From Chloroflexota bacterium (lineage in GTDB: Bacteria; Chloroflexota; Anaerolineae; UBA3071): DNA of 7,256 nt. The stretch spans positions 8,022 to 15,277 of the forward strand of contig JACNHM010000288.1 in the NCBI GenBank assembly GCA_014383605.1, read 5' to 3'. Numbering within the stretch: position 1 is the stretch's first letter; every line of letters begins with the position of its first letter. The notes beneath the pieces were generated by a model that saw nothing but the letters and a program-made list of their open reading frames with translations, was not told the DNA's origin and ran no database searches. Shown here piece by piece: positions 1 through 6,146 of this stretch. Position numbers and translations under genes: made by a program.

Positions 1-372
1 CTGACGCTCAGCGAAGAAGAGGTGAACGAACTTGTCCGGAAAGGGTTGGCCGCGCAGCCCAGCGCTCCGGTCAGCAATGTCTACGTGAGTCTGGAGCCTG
101 GACAGGTCATCGCCGGCGGCAGAGCGCGCCTGGGCTTTTTCACCTGGAACGTCGAGGCGGTGGCAGCAGTCACAGTTGAGGATGGCAAGGCCATCCCGCA
201 GATCGTGGAGATACGTGCTGGCGGCCAGCCGCTGACAGGATTCTTGCGGGCTCAGGCAGAGAATCTTCTGAGACCCTACCTGCAGCAGTGGCTTCAGACG
301 GAAACGAACGTGTACGTCGAGGAAGTGGACATCCAGGAAGGCCAGATCAGCATCACAGGCCGGTACAAGTAG
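1..372 (+). CDS. C-terminal part of an unrecognised protein, possibly a lipid-binding-like domain (5' end outside window)
   Basis: The reading frame is open from base 1 to the TAG at 370-372 and gives about 123 residues. A GTG at 22 could be read as a start, but the frame continues in from the left edge (LTLSEEEV...) and no Shine-Dalgarno sequence precedes it, so I treat it as an internal codon of a longer gene. No catalytic motif or membrane segment is visible. The sequence alternates short hydrophobic strands (VYVSLEPGQVIAGG, ISITGRY) with one amphipathic helix (about residues 84-101, FLRAQAENLLRPYLQQWL). This resembles the DUF2993/LmeA-like or YpmS-like beta-rich extracytoplasmic domains, whose members often begin a repeat with an L(T/S)xEE(V/L)N segment. 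That family link is a weak inference. It is convergent with the rhomboid gene and ends just before a terminator. Confidence 0.6.
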   Translation: MTLSEEEVNELVRKGLAAQPSAPVSNVYVSLEPGQVIAGGRARLGFFTWNVEAVAAVTVEDGKAIPQIVEIRAGGQPLTGFLRAQAENLLRPYLQQWLQTETNVYVEEVDIQEGQISITGRYK

Positions 373-399
373 CGACTAGAGTTGCATCTGGCATGGCCG

Positions 400-436
400 A
401 GCCCCAGCGTCTCACCCTCCGCTGGGGCTTTGCTTT
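400..436 (+). terminator. Rho-independent terminator of the plus-strand gene
   Basis: A perfect 10-bp inverted repeat, AGCCCCAGCG (400-409) and CGCTGGGGCT (420-429), encloses a 10-nt loop and is followed on the plus strand by a T-rich tail (TTTGCTTT, about 429-436). It lies 28 nt after the stop codon at 372. On the minus strand the stem is not followed by a T run, so it should stop plus-strand transcripts well and rightward-origin minus-strand transcripts only weakly. It is the only recognisable structure in the convergent gap 373-488. Confidence 0.85.
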
Positions 437-488
437 GGGGACCGCTGGTGTGGTGTGGGGACAAGGGGATAGGCTGGGTTGCTGTTGC

Positions 489-1181
489 CTACCCCGGCGA
501 GTATCCATCGGCGTAGTCGCGGCGGCGCCGGCGGGGCTCGAAGAGCTTGACCAGCGCCATACCGGTCACGAAGCCGCCGATGTGCGCCCACCAGGCCACG
601 CCACCGCCCTGAAACGTATCCACGGCCAGGGCCAGGGTGCCGTTGAGCAACTGCATCAGGAACCACAGGCCGAGATAAACCAGGGCCGGTATGTTCACCA
701 CGCGGAAGAAGAAGAGGATGGGGATCAGGGTGATGACCCTGGCCCGTGGATAGAGGATGAGGTATGCTCCCAGCACGGCGGCGATGGCTCCGCTGGCTCC
801 CACCGTGGGCAGTTCCGACGTTGGATAGGCCCACAGATGCGCCACTCCGGCCAGTATGCCGCCCAGCAGGTAGAATACCAGATAGCGCACGTGCCCCAGC
901 CGGTCCTCCACGTTGTCGCCGAAGATGTAGAGGGCCATCATGTTGGAGATCACGTGGAACCAGCTTCCGTGCAGGAAGGTGGAGGTGAGGATCGTCACCC
1001 AGCGGCTGGGGCCGCCGATCCAGAACCCGTCCGGCATCAGGCCGAAGCTGTAGATCAGCCGGTCCAGCGCCCCCGGCTCAATCCACGTTTCCACGAGGAA
1101 GACGATCACGTTGAGGGCAATGATCACGGTGTTGACCACCGGGAAGCGTCGGGAGCGAATCGTATCACGGAGGGGGATCAT
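489..1181 (-). CDS. Rhomboid family intramembrane serine protease
   Basis: This 230-residue polytopic membrane protein has the complete rhomboid active site. The HxxxN motif is at His76/Asn80 within HGSWFHVISNMM. The nucleophile Ser130 is in GASGA (128-132), and the catalytic His200 is in AHIGGF (199-204). Rough membrane segments are 15-31, 74-90, 98-117, 128-144, 149-162, 164-187 and 195-213. The protein ends in a basic tail (five Arg at 217-221), likely cytoplasmic. It matches the compact bacterial class that begins MIPLRD. The family cleaves transmembrane substrates inside the bilayer; the substrate here cannot be read from sequence. The start is supported by GAGAGG at 1190-1195, 8 nt upstream. 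It lies 33 nt after holA and is probably the last gene of the minus-strand run. No clear minus-strand terminator follows it. Confidence 0.95.
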   Translation of the reverse strand: MIPLRDTIRSRRFPVVNTVIIALNVIVFLVETWIEPGALDRLIYSFGLMPDGFWIGGPSRWVTILTSTFLHGSWFHVISNMMALYIFGDNVEDRLGHVRYLVFYLLGGILAGVAHLWAYPTSELPTVGASGAIAAVLGAYLILYPRARVITLIPILFFFRVVNIPALVYLGLWFLMQLLNGTLALAVDTFQGGGVAWWAHIGGFVTGMALVKLFEPRRRRRDYADGYSPG

Positions 1182-1214
1182 TTCACAGTCCTCTCACTCT
1201 CGGGGCAACCCCTG

Positions 1215-2207
1215 TTACCCGCTCAACTCCGCCACCAGCACGTCCAGGGCCATGATGGGTTCCATCTGTCCCGTCTTGATCGCCAGGTCGGTCTGCAGCA
1301 GCCGCTCGTAGATGGCCTCCAACTGCGGCAGGGAGTAGCGCCGCGCCTGGCGCACCATCTTCTCCACCACGAAGTCCCGCAACTTCAGCTCCCTGGCGAT
1401 GGCAGAAGGCCGCAAGCCTTGTCCTATCAGGTCCTTCACCTGCAGCAGCAGGCGGTACTGCCGCACGATCATGGCCAGCAGGTAGAGGGGCGCGGCGCCA
1501 TCGTCCAGCAGGTGATGCAGCAAGGCGATAGCTCGCCGCCCGTTGCCCTGCCCCAGGGCATCCACCATGTGGAAGATGTTGGCCTGCTGGGCTTCGGGCA
1601 CCAGCAGCCGCACATCCTCACGGCTGATGGCTCGCTCCCCCGCCGTGTAGGCGATCAGTTTCTCCAGCTCCTGATCCAGCAGCCGCAGATTGTCGCCCAC
1701 GGTGTTGACAAGCTCGTGGGTGGTGTCGCGGGTGATCTGGCCTCCCTTGGCCCGCGCCCGCGTTTCGACCCAGTCAACGAGATCGTTGCGGCGTTTTCGC
1801 TGGCAGAGCACTACCTGGGCGCGGTTGTCCTTTTCCAACGCCTGCAGCCGCCGCAGCAGCGGGTGGCCTCGGCCCACGGTTTTCGCTTCCACGAAGACCA
1901 GATCTGTGCTCTCCGATAACCGGTCGAGGTAGCTGAGCAATTCCTGCAGGTAGGCGTCCTGCGCTTTGGGGCGCCCCTTCTCGCCGCCGGCCAGCCGGCT
2001 GAACAGCGAATCCACGATCACCAACCGGCGCGGGGAGAGGAAGGGCACCGTATCGCACGCCTGCTGCAGCTCGCTCAGGGTGACCTTGCGACCGTCCAGG
2101 TGGGTGGTATTCAGGTCAGCCATCTCGGAGGGGCCGAGGGCGGCCTTCAGCTTCTGCAACGCTTCCGCCTGCAGAAGCTCTTCTTCGCCGTGGATCAATA
2201 CGATCAT
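1215..2207 (-). CDS. holA: DNA polymerase III subunit delta (clamp loader)
   Basis: This 330-residue protein matches HolA in length and architecture. Residues 1-140 or so form an AAA+-like domain opening with IVLIHGEEELL. It lacks a Walker A P-loop, as expected because delta does not hydrolyse ATP. A middle helical domain covers about 141-210 (NDLVDWVETRARAKGG, then VGDNLRLLDQELEKLIAY). The C-terminal collar domain (about 211-330) includes the typical NIFHMVDALGQGN segment and the helix LYLLAMIVRQYRLLLQVKDL. Delta opens the beta sliding clamp so that it can be loaded onto primed DNA. The start gives the expected N-terminus, but the 21 nt before it (2208-2228) contain no Shine-Dalgarno sequence. 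Translation may therefore depend on ribosomes finishing the CoA-transferase gene just upstream. The gene's placement behind metabolic genes looks incidental. Confidence 0.95.
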   Translation of the reverse strand: MIVLIHGEEELLQAEALQKLKAALGPSEMADLNTTHLDGRKVTLSELQQACDTVPFLSPRRLVIVDSLFSRLAGGEKGRPKAQDAYLQELLSYLDRLSESTDLVFVEAKTVGRGHPLLRRLQALEKDNRAQVVLCQRKRRNDLVDWVETRARAKGGQITRDTTHELVNTVGDNLRLLDQELEKLIAYTAGERAISREDVRLLVPEAQQANIFHMVDALGQGNGRRAIALLHHLLDDGAAPLYLLAMIVRQYRLLLQVKDLIGQGLRPSAIARELKLRDFVVEKMVRQARRYSLPQLEAIYERLLQTDLAIKTGQMEPIMALDVLVAELSG

Positions 2208-2228
2208 TGCAATGCGTTGGATAGACGT

Positions 2229-3536
2229 TTAGAGATAGTGCAGTTCCCTGGCTGCTTGCGTTAGCTCATCGCGGAACGCGGGGTGAGCGATGCCGATGAG
2301 CGACTGCGCCCGCTGGCGGATGGTCTTGCCGTACAGTTCCGCCACGCCGTACTCCGTCACCACGTAGTGGACGTGATTGCGGGTGGTGACCACGCCAGCG
2401 CCCTGCTTGAGCATGGGCACGATGCGGCTGATCTGGTCACCCTTGGCCGTGCTGGGCAGAGCAATGATGGGCACGCCGCCTTTGGAGCGGGCGGCCCCGT
2501 AGACGAAGTCCAGTTGCCCGCCCACGCCGCTGTAGAGCTTGGGACCGATGGAATCGGCGCACACCTGCCCGGTCAGATCCACCTCGATGGCCGAGTTGAT
2601 GGCCACCTGGCGGCGGTTCTGGGCGATGACGAAGGGATCGTTGATGTACTCGGTGCGGTGCAACTCGATGATGGGGTTGTCGTCCGCCCAGTCGTAAAGC
2701 CGCTTCGTCCCCAGCATGAAGCCGGCGATGATCTTGCCCGGGTGCAGCGTCTTGCGAGCGTTGGTCAGCACGCCGGCTTCCACCAGGTCAATGACACTGT
2801 CGGAGAACAGCTCGGTGTGCACGCCCAGGTCCTTCTTGTGGTACAGGAACTGCAGCACGGCATCGGGAATGGCGCCGATGCCCATCTGCATCGTGGCCTC
2901 GTCGGGGATCAGTTCGGCGATGTGCTCGGCGATGCGCACGTGCAGGTCGGTGAGCCCCCCTTCGGTCATGGGCAACTCGATCAGGGGATAGTCCACCGGC
3001 ACGATGTAGTCCAGCCGGCTGACGTGGATGAAGCTGTCGCCCAGGCAGCGGGGCATGTGTGGGTTGACCTCGGCGATGATGATCTTGGCCGACTCGGCGG
3101 GCGTCTTGGTCAGCCCCGTCTCGATGCCGTAGGAGCAGAAGCCATGCTCGTCGGGCCGGGAGAGGTGGACGAAGGCCACGTCCAGCGGCAGGACGCCCCG
3201 GCTGAACAGCAGCGGGAACTCCGACAGCAGGTTCGGCGTGTAGTCGGCCCGCCCCTCCTGGACGGCCTGGCGCACGTTGGGGCCGATGAAGAGGGCGTTG
3301 ACGCGGATGTGTCCCTCCATCTCCGGTTTGACGTAATCGCTGGCCCCCAGGGTCAGGGCGTGGCAGATCTCCACCTCCTCCAGGTCGTGGGCCCGGTTGA
3401 CCAGCGCCCCCAGCAGCACCTGGGGCACGCTGCAGTTGCCGGTGAGGAAGATGCGGTCGCCGGACTTGATGGCCTTGACTGCCTGCTCAGCAGTGGTGAC
3501 TTTGCTCTCGTAGATCTTGGACCAACTGTAGGCCAT
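2229..3536 (-). CDS. Acetyl-CoA hydrolase/CoA-transferase family protein (4-hydroxybutyrate/butyrate:acetyl-CoA transferase type)
   Basis: This 435-residue protein has the usual length and motif order of the Cat1/Cat2/AbfT family. GIGAIPDAV (219-227) is the CoA-site loop. Glu242 in VHTELFSD (239-246) aligns with the glutamate that forms the covalent glutamyl-CoA intermediate. VDLTGQVCADSIG (319-331), SGVGGQLDFV (336-345), IIALPSTA (357-364) and VVTEYGVAEL (392-401) are conserved family blocks. It is a soluble enzyme that moves CoA between an acyl-CoA and a carboxylic acid such as acetate. The motifs favour a transferase of the 4-hydroxybutyrate or butyrate type over a hydrolase, but the acid substrate cannot be read out. 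The start follows TAGGAG (3543-3548) by 6 nt, and that signal includes the alanine dehydrogenase stop codon. With the oxidoreductase upstream, it could convert the acyl-CoA product to a free acid. Confidence 0.92.
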   Translation of the reverse strand: MAYSWSKIYESKVTTAEQAVKAIKSGDRIFLTGNCSVPQVLLGALVNRAHDLEEVEICHALTLGASDYVKPEMEGHIRVNALFIGPNVRQAVQEGRADYTPNLLSEFPLLFSRGVLPLDVAFVHLSRPDEHGFCSYGIETGLTKTPAESAKIIIAEVNPHMPRCLGDSFIHVSRLDYIVPVDYPLIELPMTEGGLTDLHVRIAEHIAELIPDEATMQMGIGAIPDAVLQFLYHKKDLGVHTELFSDSVIDLVEAGVLTNARKTLHPGKIIAGFMLGTKRLYDWADDNPIIELHRTEYINDPFVIAQNRRQVAINSAIEVDLTGQVCADSIGPKLYSGVGGQLDFVYGAARSKGGVPIIALPSTAKGDQISRIVPMLKQGAGVVTTRNHVHYVVTEYGVAELYGKTIRQRAQSLIGIAHPAFRDELTQAARELHYL

Positions 3537-3542
3537 GTCTCA

Positions 3543-3548
3543 CTCCTA
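3543..3548 (-). promoter_or_regulatory. Shine-Dalgarno of the CoA-transferase fused to the ald stop codon
   Basis: Read on the minus strand, the hexamer is TAGGAG. Its first three bases (3546-3548) are the TAG that ends alanine dehydrogenase, and its last base is 6 nt before the CoA-transferase ATG at 3536. A ribosome terminating on ald therefore sits on the initiation signal of the next gene, which suggests translational coupling and fixes the start codon. Confidence 0.8.
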
Positions 3549-4640
3549 CGCGGCGGCCTTGTAGGCTGCGGCCAGGGGCTCGTTGACGATCTTCCCGTCC
3601 CGCGTGGCGATGCCCCGCGCCAGATCGGGCATTTCCTGCACAGCCGGCGCCAGCCCCACCTCGGCGATGCGGCGGATGTAGGGCCAGGCGGCGTTGTTGA
3701 AGGCGTGGGTGGAGGTGCGGGGGAGCACCCCAGGGGCGTTGGGGATGCACACGTGCACGACGCCCTCTTCGACGAACATGGGGTCGCGCAGCGTCGTGGG
3801 ACGGCTGGTCTCCACACATCCGCCCTGGTCAATGCTGAAGTCCAGGATGACCGCCCCCCTTTTCATGGAGCGCACCATCTCGCGGGTGACCAGGATGGGG
3901 GCGCGAGCGCCCGGCACCAGGACGGCAGTGATCAGCACTTCCACAAAACGGGCCACGCGGGCGATGTTGAAATCGTAGGCGACCATGGTGGTGACGCGAC
4001 CCTGGAACATGTCATCTACTTGATGCAGCCTTTCCAGATCGCGGTCGAGAACCCACACGTTGGCTCCCAGGCCGTGGAAGGCGCGGGCGGCGTTGATGCC
4101 CAGCACCCCGGCCCCCAAAATGGCCACCCGCGCCGCCGGGATGCCCGGCACGCCGCTGAGCAGCACGCCACGGCCGCCCCAGTTGCTCTGCAGGAAGGTG
4201 GCCGCCAGTTGCGGGGCCATGCGCCCGGCCACCTCGCTCATCGGCTTAAGGACCGGCAGGTTCCCGTCGTCTGTCTGAATGGTCTCGTAGGCAACCGCGG
4301 TGATCTCCCTTTCCAGCAGAGTCTGGACCGTCTCCTGGCGGGCGGCGGCCAGGTGCAGGAAGCCGCACAGGATCTGCCCCTCGTGCAGCCAGGCCAGTTC
4401 CTCCTGGGTGGGGCGCACTGCCTTGAGCACCATGTCGGCGCGGCGGTAGGCTTCCTCGGCGGAGTAGACGATGCGCCCGCCGGCCCGTTCGTAGTCGTAG
4501 TCGGTGAAGCCGGCGCCCTCACCGGCGCCTCGCTCCACGTAGCAGACGTGGCCGGCCTGGCTGAGCAGCCGCACCCCGTAGGGGGTCAGCCCCACGCGCA
4601 TCTCCAGGTCGCGTCGTTCTTTGGGAATCCCGATGTTCAT
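3546..4640 (-). CDS. ald: Alanine dehydrogenase (Ald/PNT family)
   Basis: This 364-residue cytosolic enzyme would interconvert L-alanine and pyruvate plus ammonia with NAD(H). Visible residues, by ungapped comparison from memory with the M. tuberculosis enzyme, are Arg15 (EMRVGLTP, substrate carboxylate), His96 (GFLHLAAA, acid/base) and Asp271 in the DFSIDQGGC block. The Rossmann signature GAGVLG is at 176-181, and Asp199 (VLDRD) ends the second strand, which favours NAD over NADP. NAPGVLPRTST (301-311) is also typical. The oddity is the usual KVKEP segment, which reads KAVRP (73-77): the pyruvate-binding lysine at position 75 is valine. Substrate range could differ, so alanine as substrate is likely but not certain. 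The start follows GAGAGG (4647-4652) by 6 nt. It precedes the CoA-transferase by 9 nt and follows the gamma subunit gene after an 81-nt gap holding a palindromic repeat. Confidence 0.9.
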   Translation of the reverse strand: MNIGIPKERRDLEMRVGLTPYGVRLLSQAGHVCYVERGAGEGAGFTDYDYERAGGRIVYSAEEAYRRADMVLKAVRPTQEELAWLHEGQILCGFLHLAAARQETVQTLLEREITAVAYETIQTDDGNLPVLKPMSEVAGRMAPQLAATFLQSNWGGRGVLLSGVPGIPAARVAILGAGVLGINAARAFHGLGANVWVLDRDLERLHQVDDMFQGRVTTMVAYDFNIARVARFVEVLITAVLVPGARAPILVTREMVRSMKRGAVILDFSIDQGGCVETSRPTTLRDPMFVEEGVVHVCIPNAPGVLPRTSTHAFNNAAWPYIRRIAEVGLAPAVQEMPDLARGIATRDGKIVNEPLAAAYKAAA

Positions 4641-4656
4641 CAGACACCTCTCGTGG

Positions 4657-4713
4657 GTTTCAGGTTTCGAGTTTCAGGTTGAACCCGGAACCTGAAACGT
4701 GGAACCGGCAACT
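4657..4713. repeat. Intergenic imperfect palindrome, copy 1 (between gamma subunit gene and ald)
   Basis: GTTTCAGGTT occurs directly at 4657-4666 and 4671-4680, and inverted as AACCTGAAAC at 4689-4698. The inner pair makes a perfect 10-bp stem with an 8-nt loop. An outer arm, GGTTTC (4663-4668) with GGAACC (4701-4706), extends the hairpin through a small internal mismatch, including one T-G pair. The first 14 bases (4657-4670) are identical to 6077-6090, and the right flank GTGGAACC plus CAACT also recurs there. On the transcribed minus strand the hairpin has no T run after it, so an mRNA-processing or stability element, or a REP-like mobile palindrome, is more likely than a terminator. Confidence 0.8.
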
Positions 4714-4721
4714 GCTTCTGG

Positions 4722-5261
4722 CTATCCGCCAGCCAGTGCTGCACCTCTGCGCAGCGCGGCCTTGTTGGCGGGCAGAAGCTGGCGGTGCCGCTTCGGCAGG
4801 TGGTCGTCCAGCGCCTGTTCCACGGCTTCCAGGGGCACGACGCCGGTGGCCTGCACCAGCGCGCCCAGGCAGACCACGTTGGCCAGGCGGATGTTGCCCA
4901 GTTCGGTGGCGATGTCGCTGGCGGGCACGTGAAAGGCGCGGATGTCGGTGCGCTCGCTGCGCTGCGGCACCAGCGAGCTGTTCACCACCAGCACGCCGCC
5001 CGGCTTGACCGCCGGCTCGAAAGCTTCCATCGAAGGGATGTTGAGCACGATGGCCGCGCTGGGCCGCCGCACCAGCGGCGAGCCGATCTCTTCGTCGGAG
5101 ATGACCACGGTGCAGCGGGCCTTGCCGCCGCGCATCTCCGGTCCGTAGGAGGGAATCCAGGTCACGTGGAAGCCGCTGTCCATGGCCGCAAAAGTGAGCA
5201 ACTGGCCGGAGAAGAGCGCCCCCTGCCCGCCGAAGCCGGAAATGATGATCTCTTCCTGCAT
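4722..5261 (-). CDS. 2-oxoacid:ferredoxin oxidoreductase, gamma subunit
   Basis: This 179-residue protein is the gamma domain of the PFOR/KorC/VorC family. It opens with the glycine-rich loop GFGGQG (9-14) and carries the family signature SYGPEMRGG (38-46). Further conserved segments are RLANVVCLGAL (125-135) and the C-terminal LPANKAALRRG (163-173). In multi-subunit 2-oxoacid oxidoreductases this subunit packs on alpha and beta and helps form the CoA-proximal part of the complex; it has no metal-binding cysteines of its own. The start follows AGGAGG (5267-5272) by 5 nt. It is the third gene of the alpha-beta-gamma set, only 9 nt behind beta. Substrate class (branched-chain 2-oxoacid, 2-oxoglutarate or other) cannot be decided from gamma alone. 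Confidence 0.92.
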   Translation of the reverse strand: MQEEIIISGFGGQGALFSGQLLTFAAMDSGFHVTWIPSYGPEMRGGKARCTVVISDEEIGSPLVRRPSAAIVLNIPSMEAFEPAVKPGGVLVVNSSLVPQRSERTDIRAFHVPASDIATELGNIRLANVVCLGALVQATGVVPLEAVEQALDDHLPKRHRQLLPANKAALRRGAALAGG

Positions 5262-5266
5262 TGCTG

Positions 5267-5273
5267 CCTCCTA
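5267..5273 (-). promoter_or_regulatory. Shine-Dalgarno of the gamma subunit gene fused to the beta stop codon
   Basis: On the minus strand this reads TAGGAGG. The TAG (5271-5273) is the beta-subunit stop and AGGAGG is a full consensus ribosome binding site 5 nt before the gamma ATG. It is the same stop-plus-ribosome-site arrangement as at 3543-3548 and implies coupled, roughly equal synthesis of beta and gamma. Confidence 0.82.
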
Positions 5274-6062
5274 GTTCTTCTGCTCCAGGGCGCGTACCTC
5301 GTCGGTCACCTTCGTGTCGCCCAGCGGGTAGAAGGCCACCAAGTGCTCCTTGGCCCACTCCTGTGCCTCCACCACGCCCATGCGCCAGTTGGTGTTGCAG
5401 GTGGAAAGGATCTCCACCAGCGAGAAGCCCAGCTCCGCCAGTTGGGTTTGGAAGGCCAGCTTGATCGCCGCCTTGGTGCGGCGGATGCCGCGGGGGTCGA
5501 ACACCGCCTGCCGGGTGACGTAGGCCACGCCCGGCAGCACCGCCAGCAGCTCGGCTACTTTCATTGGATGGCCCGCCGTGGCCACGTCCCGCCCCCTTGG
5601 CGACGACGTGGTCACCTGGCCGGGCAGCGTCGTGGGGGCCATCTGCCCGCCGGTCATGCCGTAGATGGCGTTGTTGACGAAGATGGTGGTGAAGAACTCG
5701 CCGCGGTTGGCGGCCTGGATGATCTCCGCCGTGCCGATGGCCGCCAGGTCGCCGTCGCCCTGGTAGGTGAAGACCACCTTGTCCGGGCTGACGCGCTTGA
5801 TGCCGGTGGCCATGGCCGGGGCGCGGCCGTGGGGGGCCTCGGCGAAGTCCATGTTGAAGTAGTTGTAGGCCAGCACGGAGCAGCCCACCGGGGCGATGCC
5901 GATGGTTCGCTCCCGCACCTCCAGCTCATCCAGCACCTCGGCGATGAGGCGGTGGATGGTGCCGTGGGTGCAGCCGGGGCAGTAGTGCGTGTGCGCCTCG
6001 GTCAGGCTCTGCGGTCGTTTGTAGACCAACTCCATGTCCGCGGGGATCTCCAATGTCGTCAT
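5271..6062 (-). CDS. 2-oxoacid:ferredoxin oxidoreductase, beta subunit (thiamine diphosphate and 4Fe-4S binding)
   Basis: This 263-residue protein is the catalytic TPP subunit. The TPP/Mg motif runs from GDGD (102-105) to NN (130-131), followed by YGMTGGQ (134-140). Four cysteines fit the [4Fe-4S] ligand pattern of two-subunit oxidoreductases: Cys28 and Cys31 in CPGCTHG, Cys61 in VGCS, and Cys222 in STCNTNW. The spacing is close to that recalled for the Sulfolobus enzyme. The reaction is 2-oxoacid + CoA + oxidised ferredoxin to acyl-CoA + CO2 + reduced ferredoxin, reversible and oxygen-sensitive in the family. The start follows GGAGG (6069-6073) by 6 nt; Met10 is a less likely alternative. 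It lies 78 nt behind alpha, with a palindromic repeat between them, and 9 nt before gamma. The 2-oxoacid used is not determined by visible residues. Confidence 0.94.
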   Translation of the reverse strand: MTTLEIPADMELVYKRPQSLTEAHTHYCPGCTHGTIHRLIAEVLDELEVRERTIGIAPVGCSVLAYNYFNMDFAEAPHGRAPAMATGIKRVSPDKVVFTYQGDGDLAAIGTAEIIQAANRGEFFTTIFVNNAIYGMTGGQMAPTTLPGQVTTSSPRGRDVATAGHPMKVAELLAVLPGVAYVTRQAVFDPRGIRRTKAAIKLAFQTQLAELGFSLVEILSTCNTNWRMGVVEAQEWAKEHLVAFYPLGDTKVTDEVRALEQKN

Positions 6063-6076
6063 GTCGAACCTCCACC

Positions 6077-6146
6077 GTTTCAGGTTTCGATGTTCCAGGT
6101 TTCAGGTGAATGAGAACCTGAAACTTGGAACGTGGAACCTTCAACT
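6077..6146. repeat. Intergenic imperfect palindrome, copy 2 (between alpha and beta subunit genes)
   Basis: A 16-bp inverted repeat, GTTCCAGGTTTCAGGT (6092-6107) against ACCTGAAACTTGGAAC (6116-6131), has one G-T position and an 8-nt loop. An outer arm GGTTTC (6083-6088) pairs with GGAACC (6134-6139). The first 14 bases match 4657-4670 exactly and the right flank (GTGGAACC, then CAACT) matches copy 1. The right end of the similarity (6141-6146) covers the stop codon of the alpha gene, so the element abuts or supplies the end of that reading frame. Both copies have the same orientation. Confidence 0.82.

Noticed and set aside
22..24. GTG as the true start of the first plus-strand gene
   Set aside because: The frame is open to the left edge with plausible protein sequence, and there is no ribosome binding site upstream, so the gene is better read as truncated by the window.
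288..1919. Long plus-strand open frame overlapping the partial gene, terminator, rhomboid gene and holA
   Set aside because: It runs straight through a strong terminator hairpin and antisense to two well-supported genes, with low-information composition and no motif.
3546..4640. NAD(P) transhydrogenase alpha subunit or saccharopine dehydrogenase-like protein instead of alanine dehydrogenase
   Set aside because: Length, FLHLAA, SIDQGGC and the NxPGxxPRTST block fit Ald; there is no membrane domain and no transhydrogenase beta gene nearby.
2283..4682. Very long open frame on the plus strand across the CoA-transferase and alanine dehydrogenase genes
   Set aside because: Its translation is a biased mix of His, Asp, Gly, Val and Gln with no recognisable domain. 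It mirrors two clear minus-strand enzymes, and stop codons are rare in such frames of GC-rich genes.
4663..4706. Intrinsic terminator between the gamma subunit gene and ald
   Set aside because: The hairpin is strong but no T run follows it on the minus strand; the same structure recurs between alpha and beta, where termination would separate subunits of one enzyme.
4785..6113. Long plus-strand open frames antisense to the gamma and beta genes (and similarly 6132-7232 antisense to alpha)
   Set aside because: Antisense shadows: no domain, composition typical of reversed GC-rich codons, and they cross the palindromic repeats.
4657..6146. CRISPR array or insertion-sequence ends
   Set aside because: There are only two copies 1.4 kb apart with genes between them, no regular spacers, no transposase, and the intervening genes are normal parts of the oxidoreductase.
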